Positions 5,087 to 12,407 of a stretch of DNA of 15,441 nucleotides are shown one piece after another. The DNA is from Oscillospiraceae bacterium UBA3851 (lineage in GTDB: Bacteria > Bacillota > Clostridia > Oscillospirales > Oscillospiraceae), in the NCBI GenBank assembly GCA_002392625.1, contig DGHJ01000133.1, positions 1 through 15,441 of the forward strand, in the 5' to 3' direction. The translations under genes were made by a program, and so were the position numbers. Numbering within the stretch: the stretch's first letter is position 1; every line of letters starts with the position of its first letter. The notes beneath the pieces were generated by a model. That model had not been told where the DNA came from, did no database searches, and was given only the letters and a program-made list of their open reading frames with translations.

Positions 5087-7363
5087 ATGGCCACTTCCGG
5101 CAATCGAAAAAGTGAAAACAGCCGCCGCGCCAACCGGGTCATCCAGCGGCGGACCTTCCTGCTCATGCTGATCCTGGGCGTGGGCACGTTTCTCCTGCTC
5201 TTCGGCAAGCTGTATCAGCTGCAGATCAAGCGCCACGAGGAGCTGCAGAAGCTGGCCGTCAGCCAACAGACCCGCAGCACCGTGGTCTCCGCCTCCCGCG
5301 GCAGCATCCTGGACCGCAATGGCAACATCCTGGCCATCTCCGCCACGGCGGAGACCGTGTTCCTCTCTCCGCTGGAGATTCAGGAGACGCTGAAAGCCAG
5401 CGACGAGGCCACCGATCCCAAGGACAAGGTCACGTGGAACAAGGATACCCTGGCCGCCGCCCTGGCTGAGATCCTGGACGTGAACGAGGAGAACGTCCGC
5501 CAGCGGATGGACCGCACCAACTCCCAGTACGAGGTCATCAAGCTGCGGGCCGATGAGGACGTGGCCAACCGGGTCCGGGAGTATATCAACGCCAACAAGG
5601 TCCGGGGCGTCTATCTGGTGACCGACTCCAAGCGCTACTATCCCTACAGCGATCTGGCCTGCCACATCATCGGCTTCGTGGGCAATGACAACGTGGGCCT
5701 GTACGGTCTGGAGGCCCGGTACGAAAAGGATCTGGAGGGCCAGACCGGTCTGGTGATCACCGCCAAGGACAACGCCGGCAACGACATGCTCTACGAGTAT
5801 GAGCAGTACTTTGAGCCGGAGAACGGCCACTCCCTGGTGCTGACCGTGGACACCACCGTCCAGTACTATCTGGAAAAGGCCCTGGCGGATATGGTCTATA
5901 AGTACGACGTGAAGGAAGGCGGCATGGGCATCATCCTCAACGCCAAGACCGGCGCCGTACTGGGCATGGCCTCCTACCCCAATTACGACCTGAACCACTT
6001 CGCCGACATTCTCGACCCCAAGATGTCGGAGGCCGTGGAGTCCGAGGAGGCGTCCCTGGGCGACATGCAGATGAAGCAGTGGTGGAACAAGGCCGTCAAC
6101 GAGGTGTATGAGCCCGGCTCCACCTCCAAGGTGCTGACGCTGGCCGCCGCCCTGGAGGAGGGCGTGGTGGACATGAACACCACCTTCAACTGCGTGGGCT
6201 ACATCGACGTCTCCACCGCCCGCATCAAGTGCTCCGGCACCCACGGCTTCCAGAACCTGGCGGAAACGGCGGCCCACTCGTGCAATCCGGCCTTTATCAC
6301 CTACGGCCTGCGGCTGGGCAACGAGAAATACTACGAATACATGCGTGCCTTCAACCTGATGAGCGGCTCCGGCATCGACCTGGACGGCGAGGGCACCAGC
6401 ATCTTCCAGCCGGAGGATAAGTTCACCACCCTGGACCTGGCCTGCTACGCCTTCGGCCAGAACTTCAGCGTGACGCCCATCTCCCTGATCGCCGCTCAGG
6501 CCTCCTGCGTCAACGGCGGCTACCTGCACACGCCCTACGTAGTGGCTCAGGTGCTGGATGACGACGGCAACGTGATCTGGCAGCACGACGACACCCCCGT
6601 GCGCCAGGTGATCAGCGAGGAGACCAGCGCCCTGGTGTGCGAGTGCCTGGAGACTGTGGTGGCCACCGGCACCGGCCGGAACGCCCAGGTGGCCGGCTAC
6701 CGCATCGGCGGCAAGTCGGGCACGGCGGATAAGCGCGACGCCACCGGCCAGACCCGCGAGGTCATCGTGTCCTTCATGAGCTTCGCCCCGGTGGACGACC
6801 CGGAGATCATCATGCTCATCGCCCTGGACAGCCCCGGCACGAACACCGGCACATATCCCTCCGGCGGCAACATGGTGGCCCCCAGCTGCAGCCAGATCAT
6901 GGCGGAGATCCTGCCCTATCTGGGCATCGAGCCATCCTATTCCGCCGAGGAGCTGCTGGGCGCCGACACCACCGTGCCCAACGTGGTTGGCTCCACCCTG
7001 GAGGAGGCCCAAAAGAAGCTGCAGGAGCGCGGCTTCAGCAGCCGTGTGGTGGGCGAGGGCGACGTTATTACCGATCAGACGCCGGTGGGCGGCGTCATCA
7101 TCCCCGGCAAGTCCACGGTGGTTCTGTACGCCGGAGCGGAAAAGCCTGACGAGCTATGCGTCGTACCAAATCTGCTGGGCTGCTCGCCGGCGGAGGCCAA
7201 CAGCGCCGTCTCCAATGCGGGGCTGCTGATCCGGTTCGCCGGCACCACCGGCAGCGGCAGCAGCAGCGTCCGCGTCATGAGCCAGTCAGAGGAGGCGGGC
7301 GAGGAGCTGCCTGCCGGCACGGTCATCACGGTCCAGCTGGGTGACACCAACGTGCTGGATTGA
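5087..7363 (+). CDS. spoVD: Class B penicillin-binding protein with two PASTA domains (SpoVD/PBP2B/FtsI type)
   Basis: A 758-residue D,D-transpeptidase that cross-links septal (or spore) peptidoglycan. In order: a basic cytoplasmic tail, one transmembrane helix (about 23-42), the pedestal/dimer domain with RGSILDRNG (71-79), the transpeptidase domain, and two C-terminal PASTA repeats (about 629-691 and 692-755). All active-site motifs are intact: STSK at 345-348 (nucleophile S345), SCN at 398-400 and KSGT at 543-546. The start is ATG 5087, 5 bases after AAAGGAG (5075-5081); upstream codons in frame from TTG 5021 run through the leader hairpins and are not credible. B. subtilis has two such genes here (pbpB, spoVD); this cluster has one, so it may serve vegetative division, sporulation or both. 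The spoVD label is by clostridial convention; ftsI would be equally defensible. Confidence 0.92.
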   Translation: MATSGNRKSENSRRANRVIQRRTFLLMLILGVGTFLLLFGKLYQLQIKRHEELQKLAVSQQTRSTVVSASRGSILDRNGNILAISATAETVFLSPLEIQETLKASDEATDPKDKVTWNKDTLAAALAEILDVNEENVRQRMDRTNSQYEVIKLRADEDVANRVREYINANKVRGVYLVTDSKRYYPYSDLACHIIGFVGNDNVGLYGLEARYEKDLEGQTGLVITAKDNAGNDMLYEYEQYFEPENGHSLVLTVDTTVQYYLEKALADMVYKYDVKEGGMGIILNAKTGAVLGMASYPNYDLNHFADILDPKMSEAVESEEASLGDMQMKQWWNKAVNEVYEPGSTSKVLTLAAALEEGVVDMNTTFNCVGYIDVSTARIKCSGTHGFQNLAETAAHSCNPAFITYGLRLGNEKYYEYMRAFNLMSGSGIDLDGEGTSIFQPEDKFTTLDLACYAFGQNFSVTPISLIAAQASCVNGGYLHTPYVVAQVLDDDGNVIWQHDDTPVRQVISEETSALVCECLETVVATGTGRNAQVAGYRIGGKSGTADKRDATGQTREVIVSFMSFAPVDDPEIIMLIALDSPGTNTGTYPSGGNMVAPSCSQIMAEILPYLGIEPSYSAEELLGADTTVPNVVGSTLEEAQKKLQERGFSSRVVGEGDVITDQTPVGGVIIPGKSTVVLYAGAEKPDELCVVPNLLGCSPAEANSAVSNAGLLIRFAGTTGSGSSSVRVMSQSEEAGEELPAGTVITVQLGDTNVLD

Positions 7364-7375
7364 CGGCATATCAAG

Positions 7376-7442
7376 CGCCGCAGCGGCGTACTATCTGACT
7401 ATACCGAGGAGCGGTCCCGCGGACCGGAAGGAACAATTCCGG
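7376..7442 (+). promoter_or_regulatory. Cluster of three inverted repeats in the murE leader
   Basis: Within the 95-bp gap before murE there are three short stems. CGCCGC/GCGGCG is at 7376-7388 with a 1-base centre. CGGTCC/GGACCG is at 7412-7426 with a 3-base loop. CCGGAA/TTCCGG is at 7424-7442 with a 7-base loop. The last two share bases 7424-7426, so they cannot form together, as in a simple RNA switch. No T-tract follows. The AAGGGA binding site of murE (7444-7449) begins just after the last stem. Switch function is speculation. Confidence 0.45.
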
Positions 7443-7458
7443 CAAGGGAGATGCTCTG

Positions 7459-8898
7459 ATGCGATTAAACGATCTGTTGGAGGGGCTGGAGATTCTCTCC
7501 TGTTCCGCCGACCCCACTGTAGGGGTCACCGGCGTCAGCTACGATTCCCGCGGCGTGGAGCCGGGTCACGTATTCGTGGCCATCTCCGGCCTGGAAAACG
7601 ACGGCAGGGCCTTCGCCCGCCAGGCGCTGGACCGTGGCGCCGTCTGTGTGATCTGTGAAGAGGCGCTGGAGGGCGTCCCTTATATCGCGGTGCCCTCGGC
7701 CCGGCGGGCGCTGGCCGTGGTCAGCGCCAACCGATACGGCCACCCCGCCTGCGAGCTGACGGTGGCGGGCGTCACCGGCACCAACGGCAAAACCAGCACC
7801 AGCTGCTATATCAAGCATATTCTGGAACGTTCCCTGTCCGCCAAGGTGGGCCTGGTGGGCACGATCCGGAACATGGTGGGCGACGAGAGCCTGCCCGCAG
7901 TCCGCACCACCCCGGAATCCGCCGACCTGCAGGCCCTGCTGCGCCGCATGGCGGACAGCGGCTGTACCCACGCGGTGATGGAGGTGTCCAGCCACGCCCT
8001 GACCCTGGACCGGGTGTATGGCATCCCCTTCGCGGTGGGCGTGTTTACCAACCTGACCCAGGACCACCTGGATTTTCACCGCACCATGGAGGATTACTGC
8101 GACGCCAAGGCCCTGCTGTTCCGCCAGTGCGTATCCGGCGTCTGCAACGGTGACGACCCGTGGCGACAGCGATTGCTGCAAGGCAGCACCTGCCGCACCG
8201 TGTTCTACGGCGTCGACGGCCCGGCACAGCTCCGGGCGGAGAATATCTGCCTGTCCGGCTCCGGCGTGACCTACGACGCCGTGGCAGAGGGCGAGCGCGT
8301 CAGCGTCTGGGCGGCCACGCCCGGCCGATTCACCGTGTACAACACCCTGGCCGCCCTGGCGGCGGCGCGGGAGCTGGGGGTGCCCCTGGCGGCGGGCGCG
8401 GAAGCGCTCCGCAGCGCCTCTCCTGTGCGGGGCCGGATGGAGCCGGTGTCCACCCACGGCAGACCCTTCCACGTGCTCATCGACTACGCCCACACGCCGG
8501 ACGCCCTGGAAAACGTGCTGACGGCGGTTCGGCGCTTTGCCCCCGGCCGGGTGGTGGCCCTGTTCGGCTGCGGCGGCGACCGGGACCGGACCAAGCGGCC
8601 TCAGATGGGGGCCATCGCCGCCCGACTGGCGGATTTCTCCGTGGTCACCAGCGACAATCCCCGCACCGAGGAGCCGGGCGCCATCATCTGCGACATTTTG
8701 GCGGGGATGGAGGGCTGCCACAGCTATGCGGTGGTGGAGGACCGTATCGAGGCCATCCGTTACGCCCTGTCCCACGCCCGGCGCGGCGACGTGATCGTGC
8801 TGTGCGGCAAGGGCCACGAGGACTACCAGGTGATCGGCCATGCTAAGCGGCACCTGGATGAGCGGGAGATCGTGGAGGCATTTTTCAAGAACGAATAA
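7459..8898 (+). CDS. murE: UDP-N-acetylmuramoyl-L-alanyl-D-glutamate--2,6-diaminopimelate ligase MurE
   Basis: MurE adds the third amino acid of the peptidoglycan stem peptide in the cytoplasm, using ATP. The 479-residue protein has the three-domain Mur ligase layout. The N-terminal UDP-binding part contains DSRGVEPG and FVAISG. The ATP P-loop GTNGKTS is at 107-113. Later motifs are EVSSHAL, HLDFH and a lysine at 217 in DAKALLF, the expected carbamylated residue. The C-terminal domain has the DNPR motif at 399-402, which in this family marks meso-diaminopimelate as substrate rather than lysine. ATG 7459 follows AAGGGA (7444-7449). murF, usually next, is absent: mraY follows after 42 bp. Confidence 0.95.
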   Translation: MRLNDLLEGLEILSCSADPTVGVTGVSYDSRGVEPGHVFVAISGLENDGRAFARQALDRGAVCVICEEALEGVPYIAVPSARRALAVVSANRYGHPACELTVAGVTGTNGKTSTSCYIKHILERSLSAKVGLVGTIRNMVGDESLPAVRTTPESADLQALLRRMADSGCTHAVMEVSSHALTLDRVYGIPFAVGVFTNLTQDHLDFHRTMEDYCDAKALLFRQCVSGVCNGDDPWRQRLLQGSTCRTVFYGVDGPAQLRAENICLSGSGVTYDAVAEGERVSVWAATPGRFTVYNTLAALAAARELGVPLAAGAEALRSASPVRGRMEPVSTHGRPFHVLIDYAHTPDALENVLTAVRRFAPGRVVALFGCGGDRDRTKRPQMGAIAARLADFSVVTSDNPRTEEPGAIICDILAGMEGCHSYAVVEDRIEAIRYALSHARRGDVIVLCGKGHEDYQVIGHAKRHLDEREIVEAFFKNE

Positions 8899-8910
8899 CA
8901 CACGAAACAG

Positions 8911-8926
8911 CGCCCCTGCGGGGGCG
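8911..8926 (+). promoter_or_regulatory. GC hairpin abutting the mraY ribosome binding site
   Basis: CGCCCC (8911-8916) and GGGGCG (8921-8926) form a 6-bp GC stem with a TGCG loop. The last stem base is the first base of the GGGAGG Shine-Dalgarno run (8926-8931), so folding could affect ribosome access. No T-tract follows, so I do not read it as a terminator. Confidence 0.5.
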
Positions 8927-8940
8927 GGAGGAGAGAAACT

Positions 8941-9945
8941 ATGAGTGATTTACTGAGGTTGATCCTGACGCTGGCCGTCAGCTTCGCCGTTACCGCTGCG
9001 GCGGGCAAGCTGCTGATCCCCATGCTGGTGAAGCTGAAGGTGGGCCAGAGCATCAAGGAGATCGGCCCCACCTGGCACATGAACAAGCAAGGCATCCCCA
9101 CCATGGGCGGGCTGATGTTCATCATCGGCATCGGCGCGGCCATCCTGATCTTCGGCTGGAGGGGGATGCTGGCGGGGAATTTCGCCCACCTGTACGTGTT
9201 CCTCTTCTCTCTGGTCTTCGGCATCATCGGCTATATCGACGATTACCAGAAGGTGAAGCACCATCAGAACACGGGCCTCACCTCCCTGCAGAAGTTCCTG
9301 CTGCAGCTGGCGGCGGCGGTGGCCTTTCTGTGCCTGATGCGGTACGAGGGCATGCTGAGCCCCAACCTGTATATCCCGTTTTTCAACACCCATATCGTGC
9401 TGAACTGGGTGGTCTATATGGTGCTGGCCGCCTTCATCATCGTGGGCACGGTCAACGCCGTGAACATCACCGACGGGCTGGACGGCCTCAGCTCCTCCGT
9501 CACGGTGCCGGTGGCGATCTTCTTCGCCGTCATCGGCTACCGCTGGGGCACCGATTACCTGCAGCTGAGCGTCTTCTCCGCCGCCATGCTGGGCGGTCTG
9601 CTGGGCTTCCTGCTCTATAACCACTACCCCGCCAAGGTCTTCATGGGCGACACCGGCTCGTTGTTCCTGGGCGGCGCGGTGGCGGCCCTGGCCTTTGCCT
9701 ACGATATGCCCCTGGTGCTGATCCTGGTGGGCATCGTCTATATCTGCGAGACCATGAGCGACATCATCCAGGTGGGCTACTTCAAGCTGACCCACGGCAA
9801 GCGGGTGTTCAAGATGGCGCCCATGCACCACCATTTTGAGATGTGCGGCTGGAAGGAGACCAAAATTGTGGCTGTGTTTACCGCTGTCAGCCTGATCTTC
9901 TGCGCCCTGGCCTATTTGGGCGTCATGGACCGGTTCCACGGCTGA
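8941..9945 (+). CDS. mraY: Phospho-N-acetylmuramoyl-pentapeptide-transferase MraY
   Basis: MraY transfers phospho-MurNAc-pentapeptide from UDP to undecaprenyl phosphate, making lipid I at the inner face of the membrane. The 334-residue polytopic protein has about ten hydrophobic segments and every family signature: the substrate loop GPTWHMNKQGIPTMGG, the Asp pair D100-D101 in YIDDYQK, NITDGLDGL with D178 and D181, MGDTGSLFLGG with D237, and the HHH box (296-298) in MAPMHHHFE. ATG 8941 follows GGGAGG (8926-8931). The next gene starts 31 bases downstream; murD, which lies here in Bacillus and E. coli, is missing. Confidence 0.97.
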   Translation: MSDLLRLILTLAVSFAVTAAAGKLLIPMLVKLKVGQSIKEIGPTWHMNKQGIPTMGGLMFIIGIGAAILIFGWRGMLAGNFAHLYVFLFSLVFGIIGYIDDYQKVKHHQNTGLTSLQKFLLQLAAAVAFLCLMRYEGMLSPNLYIPFFNTHIVLNWVVYMVLAAFIIVGTVNAVNITDGLDGLSSSVTVPVAIFFAVIGYRWGTDYLQLSVFSAAMLGGLLGFLLYNHYPAKVFMGDTGSLFLGGAVAALAFAYDMPLVLILVGIVYICETMSDIIQVGYFKLTHGKRVFKMAPMHHHFEMCGWKETKIVAVFTAVSLIFCALAYLGVMDRFHG

Positions 9946-9961
9946 TCGAGAACAAGTGCGG

Positions 9962-9969
9962 AAAGGAGG
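9962..9969 (+). promoter_or_regulatory. Strong ribosome binding site deciding the ftsW start
   Basis: AAAGGAGG ends 7 bases before the ATG at 9977. It overlaps the coding sequence that a GTG start at 9956 would require, so the ATG is preferred. Confidence 0.8.
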
Positions 9970-9976
9970 GGGAGCA

Positions 9977-11197
9977 ATGACCCGCGAGGAGTATCGCGCG
10001 CAAAAGGAGCAAAAGGAGCGGCAGAGAGCGCGTCAAAAGCGCGCCAGAGAGACGGAAAGAGAGACGCTGGAGGCGGCAAAGGGGCGGATGGACATCCCGT
10101 TTCTGCTGCTGACCCTGCTGCTGACGGCCATCGGACTGGTGATGGTGTTTTCCGCCAGCTTCCCCTCGGCCTATTATGAGAGCGGCAACCCGGCATATTA
10201 CTTCAAGCGCCAGGCCATCTTTGCCGTCCTGGGCATCGTGGCCATGTTCGTTGTCAGCAAATTCGCCTATCAGCGCTGGCGCGGCGCGGCCAAGATCCTG
10301 CTGGGCTTCTCCGTGTTCCTGCTGATCCTTGTCATCATCCCCCACGTGGGCATCACCGTCAACAACGCCACCCGCTGGCTGGGAAAGCAGGGCGTCTTCA
10401 CCTTCCAGCCCTCGGAGATCGCCAAGCTGGGCGTCATCGTCTTTTTTGCCGACAGCATCTCCCGGAAACGGGACAAGATGCAGACCTGGCGCTACGGCAT
10501 CTGGCCCTATTTGGCGGTGCTGGGCATCGTCGCCATCCTGATGATGCTGGAGCCCCACCTGTCCGGCACCATCCTCATCGTGGGTACCGGCGTGGTCATG
10601 ATGATCGTGGGCGGCATCAAGACCTGGCTGGTGGCTGCCGGCGTAGGCGGCGGCGCGGCCGCGGCGTTCCTCTACGTGAAGCTGGTGGAAAAGGGGATCA
10701 TCTCCTACGGCAGCAGCCGCATCAATATGTGGCACGACCCCTGGCTGGACGCCAGCAACGAGGGCTACCAGATGGTCCAGAGCCTTATCGCCATCGGCTC
10801 CGGCGGCTTGCTGGGCGTGGGCCTGGGCAAGAGCCGCCAGAAGTTCCTGTATCTGCCGGAGGAGCACAACGACTGCATCTTCGCCATCGTGTGCGAGGAG
10901 CTGGGCCTCATTGGCGCCTGCGTCATCATGCTGATTTTTGCCCTGCTCATCATTCGCGGCTTCTGGATCGCCCTCCACGCCCGCGACCGCTTCGGCGCAC
11001 TGCTGGTGGTGGGCATCACCACCCACATCGCCCTGCAAACCTTCCTGAACATCGCCGTGGTCAGCGGACTGGTGCCGGCCACCGGCATCTCCCTGCCGTT
11101 CTTCAGCTACGGCGGCACGGCGCTGGCGCTGCAGCTCTTTGAAATGGGCATCGTGCTCAGTGTGTCCAGGCAGATCCCGGCGCCAAAAAACGGATAG
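9977..11197 (+). CDS. ftsW: SEDS peptidoglycan glycosyltransferase FtsW/SpoVE
   Basis: A 406-residue polytopic SEDS protein that polymerises lipid II into glycan strands together with a class B PBP, here presumably the product of the upstream spoVD gene. After a 37-residue charged cytoplasmic tail, membrane segments begin at MDIPFLLL (38 on). Signatures include TRWLGKQGVFTFQPSEIAKL, NEGYQMVQSLIAIGSGGLLGVGLG, and LPEEHNDCIFAIVCEELG with H297 and the conserved aspartate D299, then ATGISLPFFSYGGTAL near the end. The N-terminal tail (9 Arg, 4 Lys, 8 Glu in 37) is unusually charged. A second in-frame ATG at 10088 with an AAAGGGG just before it could give a tail-less form. FtsW and SpoVE cannot be told apart by sequence here; only one SEDS gene is in the cluster. 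Confidence 0.93.
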   Translation: MTREEYRAQKEQKERQRARQKRARETERETLEAAKGRMDIPFLLLTLLLTAIGLVMVFSASFPSAYYESGNPAYYFKRQAIFAVLGIVAMFVVSKFAYQRWRGAAKILLGFSVFLLILVIIPHVGITVNNATRWLGKQGVFTFQPSEIAKLGVIVFFADSISRKRDKMQTWRYGIWPYLAVLGIVAILMMLEPHLSGTILIVGTGVVMMIVGGIKTWLVAAGVGGGAAAAFLYVKLVEKGIISYGSSRINMWHDPWLDASNEGYQMVQSLIAIGSGGLLGVGLGKSRQKFLYLPEEHNDCIFAIVCEELGLIGACVIMLIFALLIIRGFWIALHARDRFGALLVVGITTHIALQTFLNIAVVSGLVPATGISLPFFSYGGTALALQLFEMGIVLSVSRQIPAPKNG

Positions 11198-11228
11198 CGA
11201 AAATTCCCCCAAGTCGGGAGGACAGAAT

Positions 11229-12347
11229 ATGAACGTGATTTTTACCTGCGGCGGCACGGCGGGCCACGTGAACCCGGCTCTGGCGCTGGCGGGCTATATG
11301 AAGGAAAGGGATCAGCGCGTCAACGTGCTGTTCGTGGGTACGCCCAGAGGCATGGAGCGCGGCCTGGTGGAAAAGCAGGGCTACGCTTTCCGCGGCGTGG
11401 AGGTGTCCGGCTTCCGCCGGTCCCTGAAGCCCGCTGCGCTGAAGGACAACCTGCACACGGTCCGGAATCTCATCACCTCGCCCCGTCAGGCGAAGGCCAT
11501 TTTAGCTGAGTTCCGCCCCGATCTTGTGGTAGGCACCGGCGGCTACGCCAGCTATCCCATGGTGCGCTGCGCCGCCAGGGCTGGCATCCCCACGGCGGTC
11601 CACGAGTCCAACATGGTGCCCGGCCTCACCACCAAGCAGCTGGAGGGTTATGCTAACCGGATCATGGTTGGCTTTGAGGAGTGCCGTCAGCACTACCGCC
11701 ACCCGGAGAAGATCGTGGTCACCGGCACGCCGGTGCGGGGCGATTTCTTTGAGCTGACCCGCGCCCAGGCCCGGCAGAAGCTGGGCTTCACGGACGACCG
11801 GCCGCTGGTCGCCTCCTTTTGGGGGAGCTTGGGCGCGCGGGACATGAACGCCAAAATGGTGGACTTCTTCCAGCGCGAGCAGAAGGAGGGCGAGCCCTTC
11901 CACCATATCCACGCCGTGGGCAGCACGGGGTGGGAGACCATGAAGCAGGCTTTGTCCGCACGGGGATTGGACAAGTGTCCGTCCCTGGACGTGCGGGAGT
12001 ATATCTACGATATGGCGGTGGTCATGCGTGCGGCGGATCTGGTGATCTGCCGGGCCGGCGCCTCCACCGTCAGCGAGATCACGGCGCTGGCCGTTCCGGC
12101 GGTCATCGTGCCCTCACCCTACGTGACCAACAACCACCAGGAGAAGAACGCCCGCATCCTGGAAAAGCACGGCGGCGCCCGCATATTGCTGGAGGCGGAA
12201 TGCTCCGGCGACGACCTCTACGACGCCGCCCGTGACATATTGTCCGATCCCGCGCTTCGCGCCGCCATGAGCCGCGGCATGAGCGAGCTGGGCATCCTGG
12301 ACGCCACCGAACGCATCTACAACGCGGTCATGGAGCTGGTGAAGTAA
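11229..12347 (+). CDS. murG: UDP-N-acetylglucosamine--N-acetylmuramyl-(pentapeptide) pyrophosphoryl-undecaprenol N-acetylglucosamine transferase MurG
   Basis: MurG adds GlcNAc to lipid I to make lipid II at the inner face of the membrane (GT28 family). The protein is 372 residues. The N-terminal glycine loop is GGTAGH at 8-13 (GGTGGH in E. coli) with the catalytic-region His at 13. Further motifs are VVGTGGYASYP, HESNMVPG, VTGTPVR, SFWGSLGAR and RAGASTVSEITAL (275-287), whose E283 corresponds to the UDP-GlcNAc-contacting region, then PSPYVTNNHQEKNA. The start is ATG 11229, 7 bases after GGGAGG (11216-11221); an upstream in-frame ATG at 11139 lies inside ftsW and is rejected. murC and murB, often next to murG, are not here. 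Confidence 0.95.
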   Translation: MNVIFTCGGTAGHVNPALALAGYMKERDQRVNVLFVGTPRGMERGLVEKQGYAFRGVEVSGFRRSLKPAALKDNLHTVRNLITSPRQAKAILAEFRPDLVVGTGGYASYPMVRCAARAGIPTAVHESNMVPGLTTKQLEGYANRIMVGFEECRQHYRHPEKIVVTGTPVRGDFFELTRAQARQKLGFTDDRPLVASFWGSLGARDMNAKMVDFFQREQKEGEPFHHIHAVGSTGWETMKQALSARGLDKCPSLDVREYIYDMAVVMRAADLVICRAGASTVSEITALAVPAVIVPSPYVTNNHQEKNARILEKHGGARILLEAECSGDDLYDAARDILSDPALRAAMSRGMSELGILDATERIYNAVMELVK

Positions 12348-12402
12348 ACACACCGGCCGCGTCCTGCATAGAATGGCTTGAGAAAGCGATGAAAGGCAGG
12401 GC

Positions 12403-12407
12403 GGAGG
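12403..12407 (+). promoter_or_regulatory. GGAGG directly abutting the murA ATG
   Basis: The only strong Shine-Dalgarno sequence for murA touches the ATG at 12408 with no spacer, but lies 6 bases before an in-frame GTG at 12414. Either translation starts at GTG 12414, making the protein two residues shorter, or the weaker AAAGG at 12392-12396 serves the ATG. Confidence 0.55.

Noticed and set aside
4889..7012. A 707-residue minus-strand open frame opposite spoVD
   Set aside because: It lies antisense to a gene with all catalytic motifs and is low-complexity, rich in His, Gly, Gln, Val and Leu, as expected from the complement of GC-rich codons.
7360..7394. Promoter in the murE leader starting from TTGACG
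   Set aside because: No -10-like hexamer is found 16-18 bp downstream; the first AT-rich hexamer is about 23 bp away.
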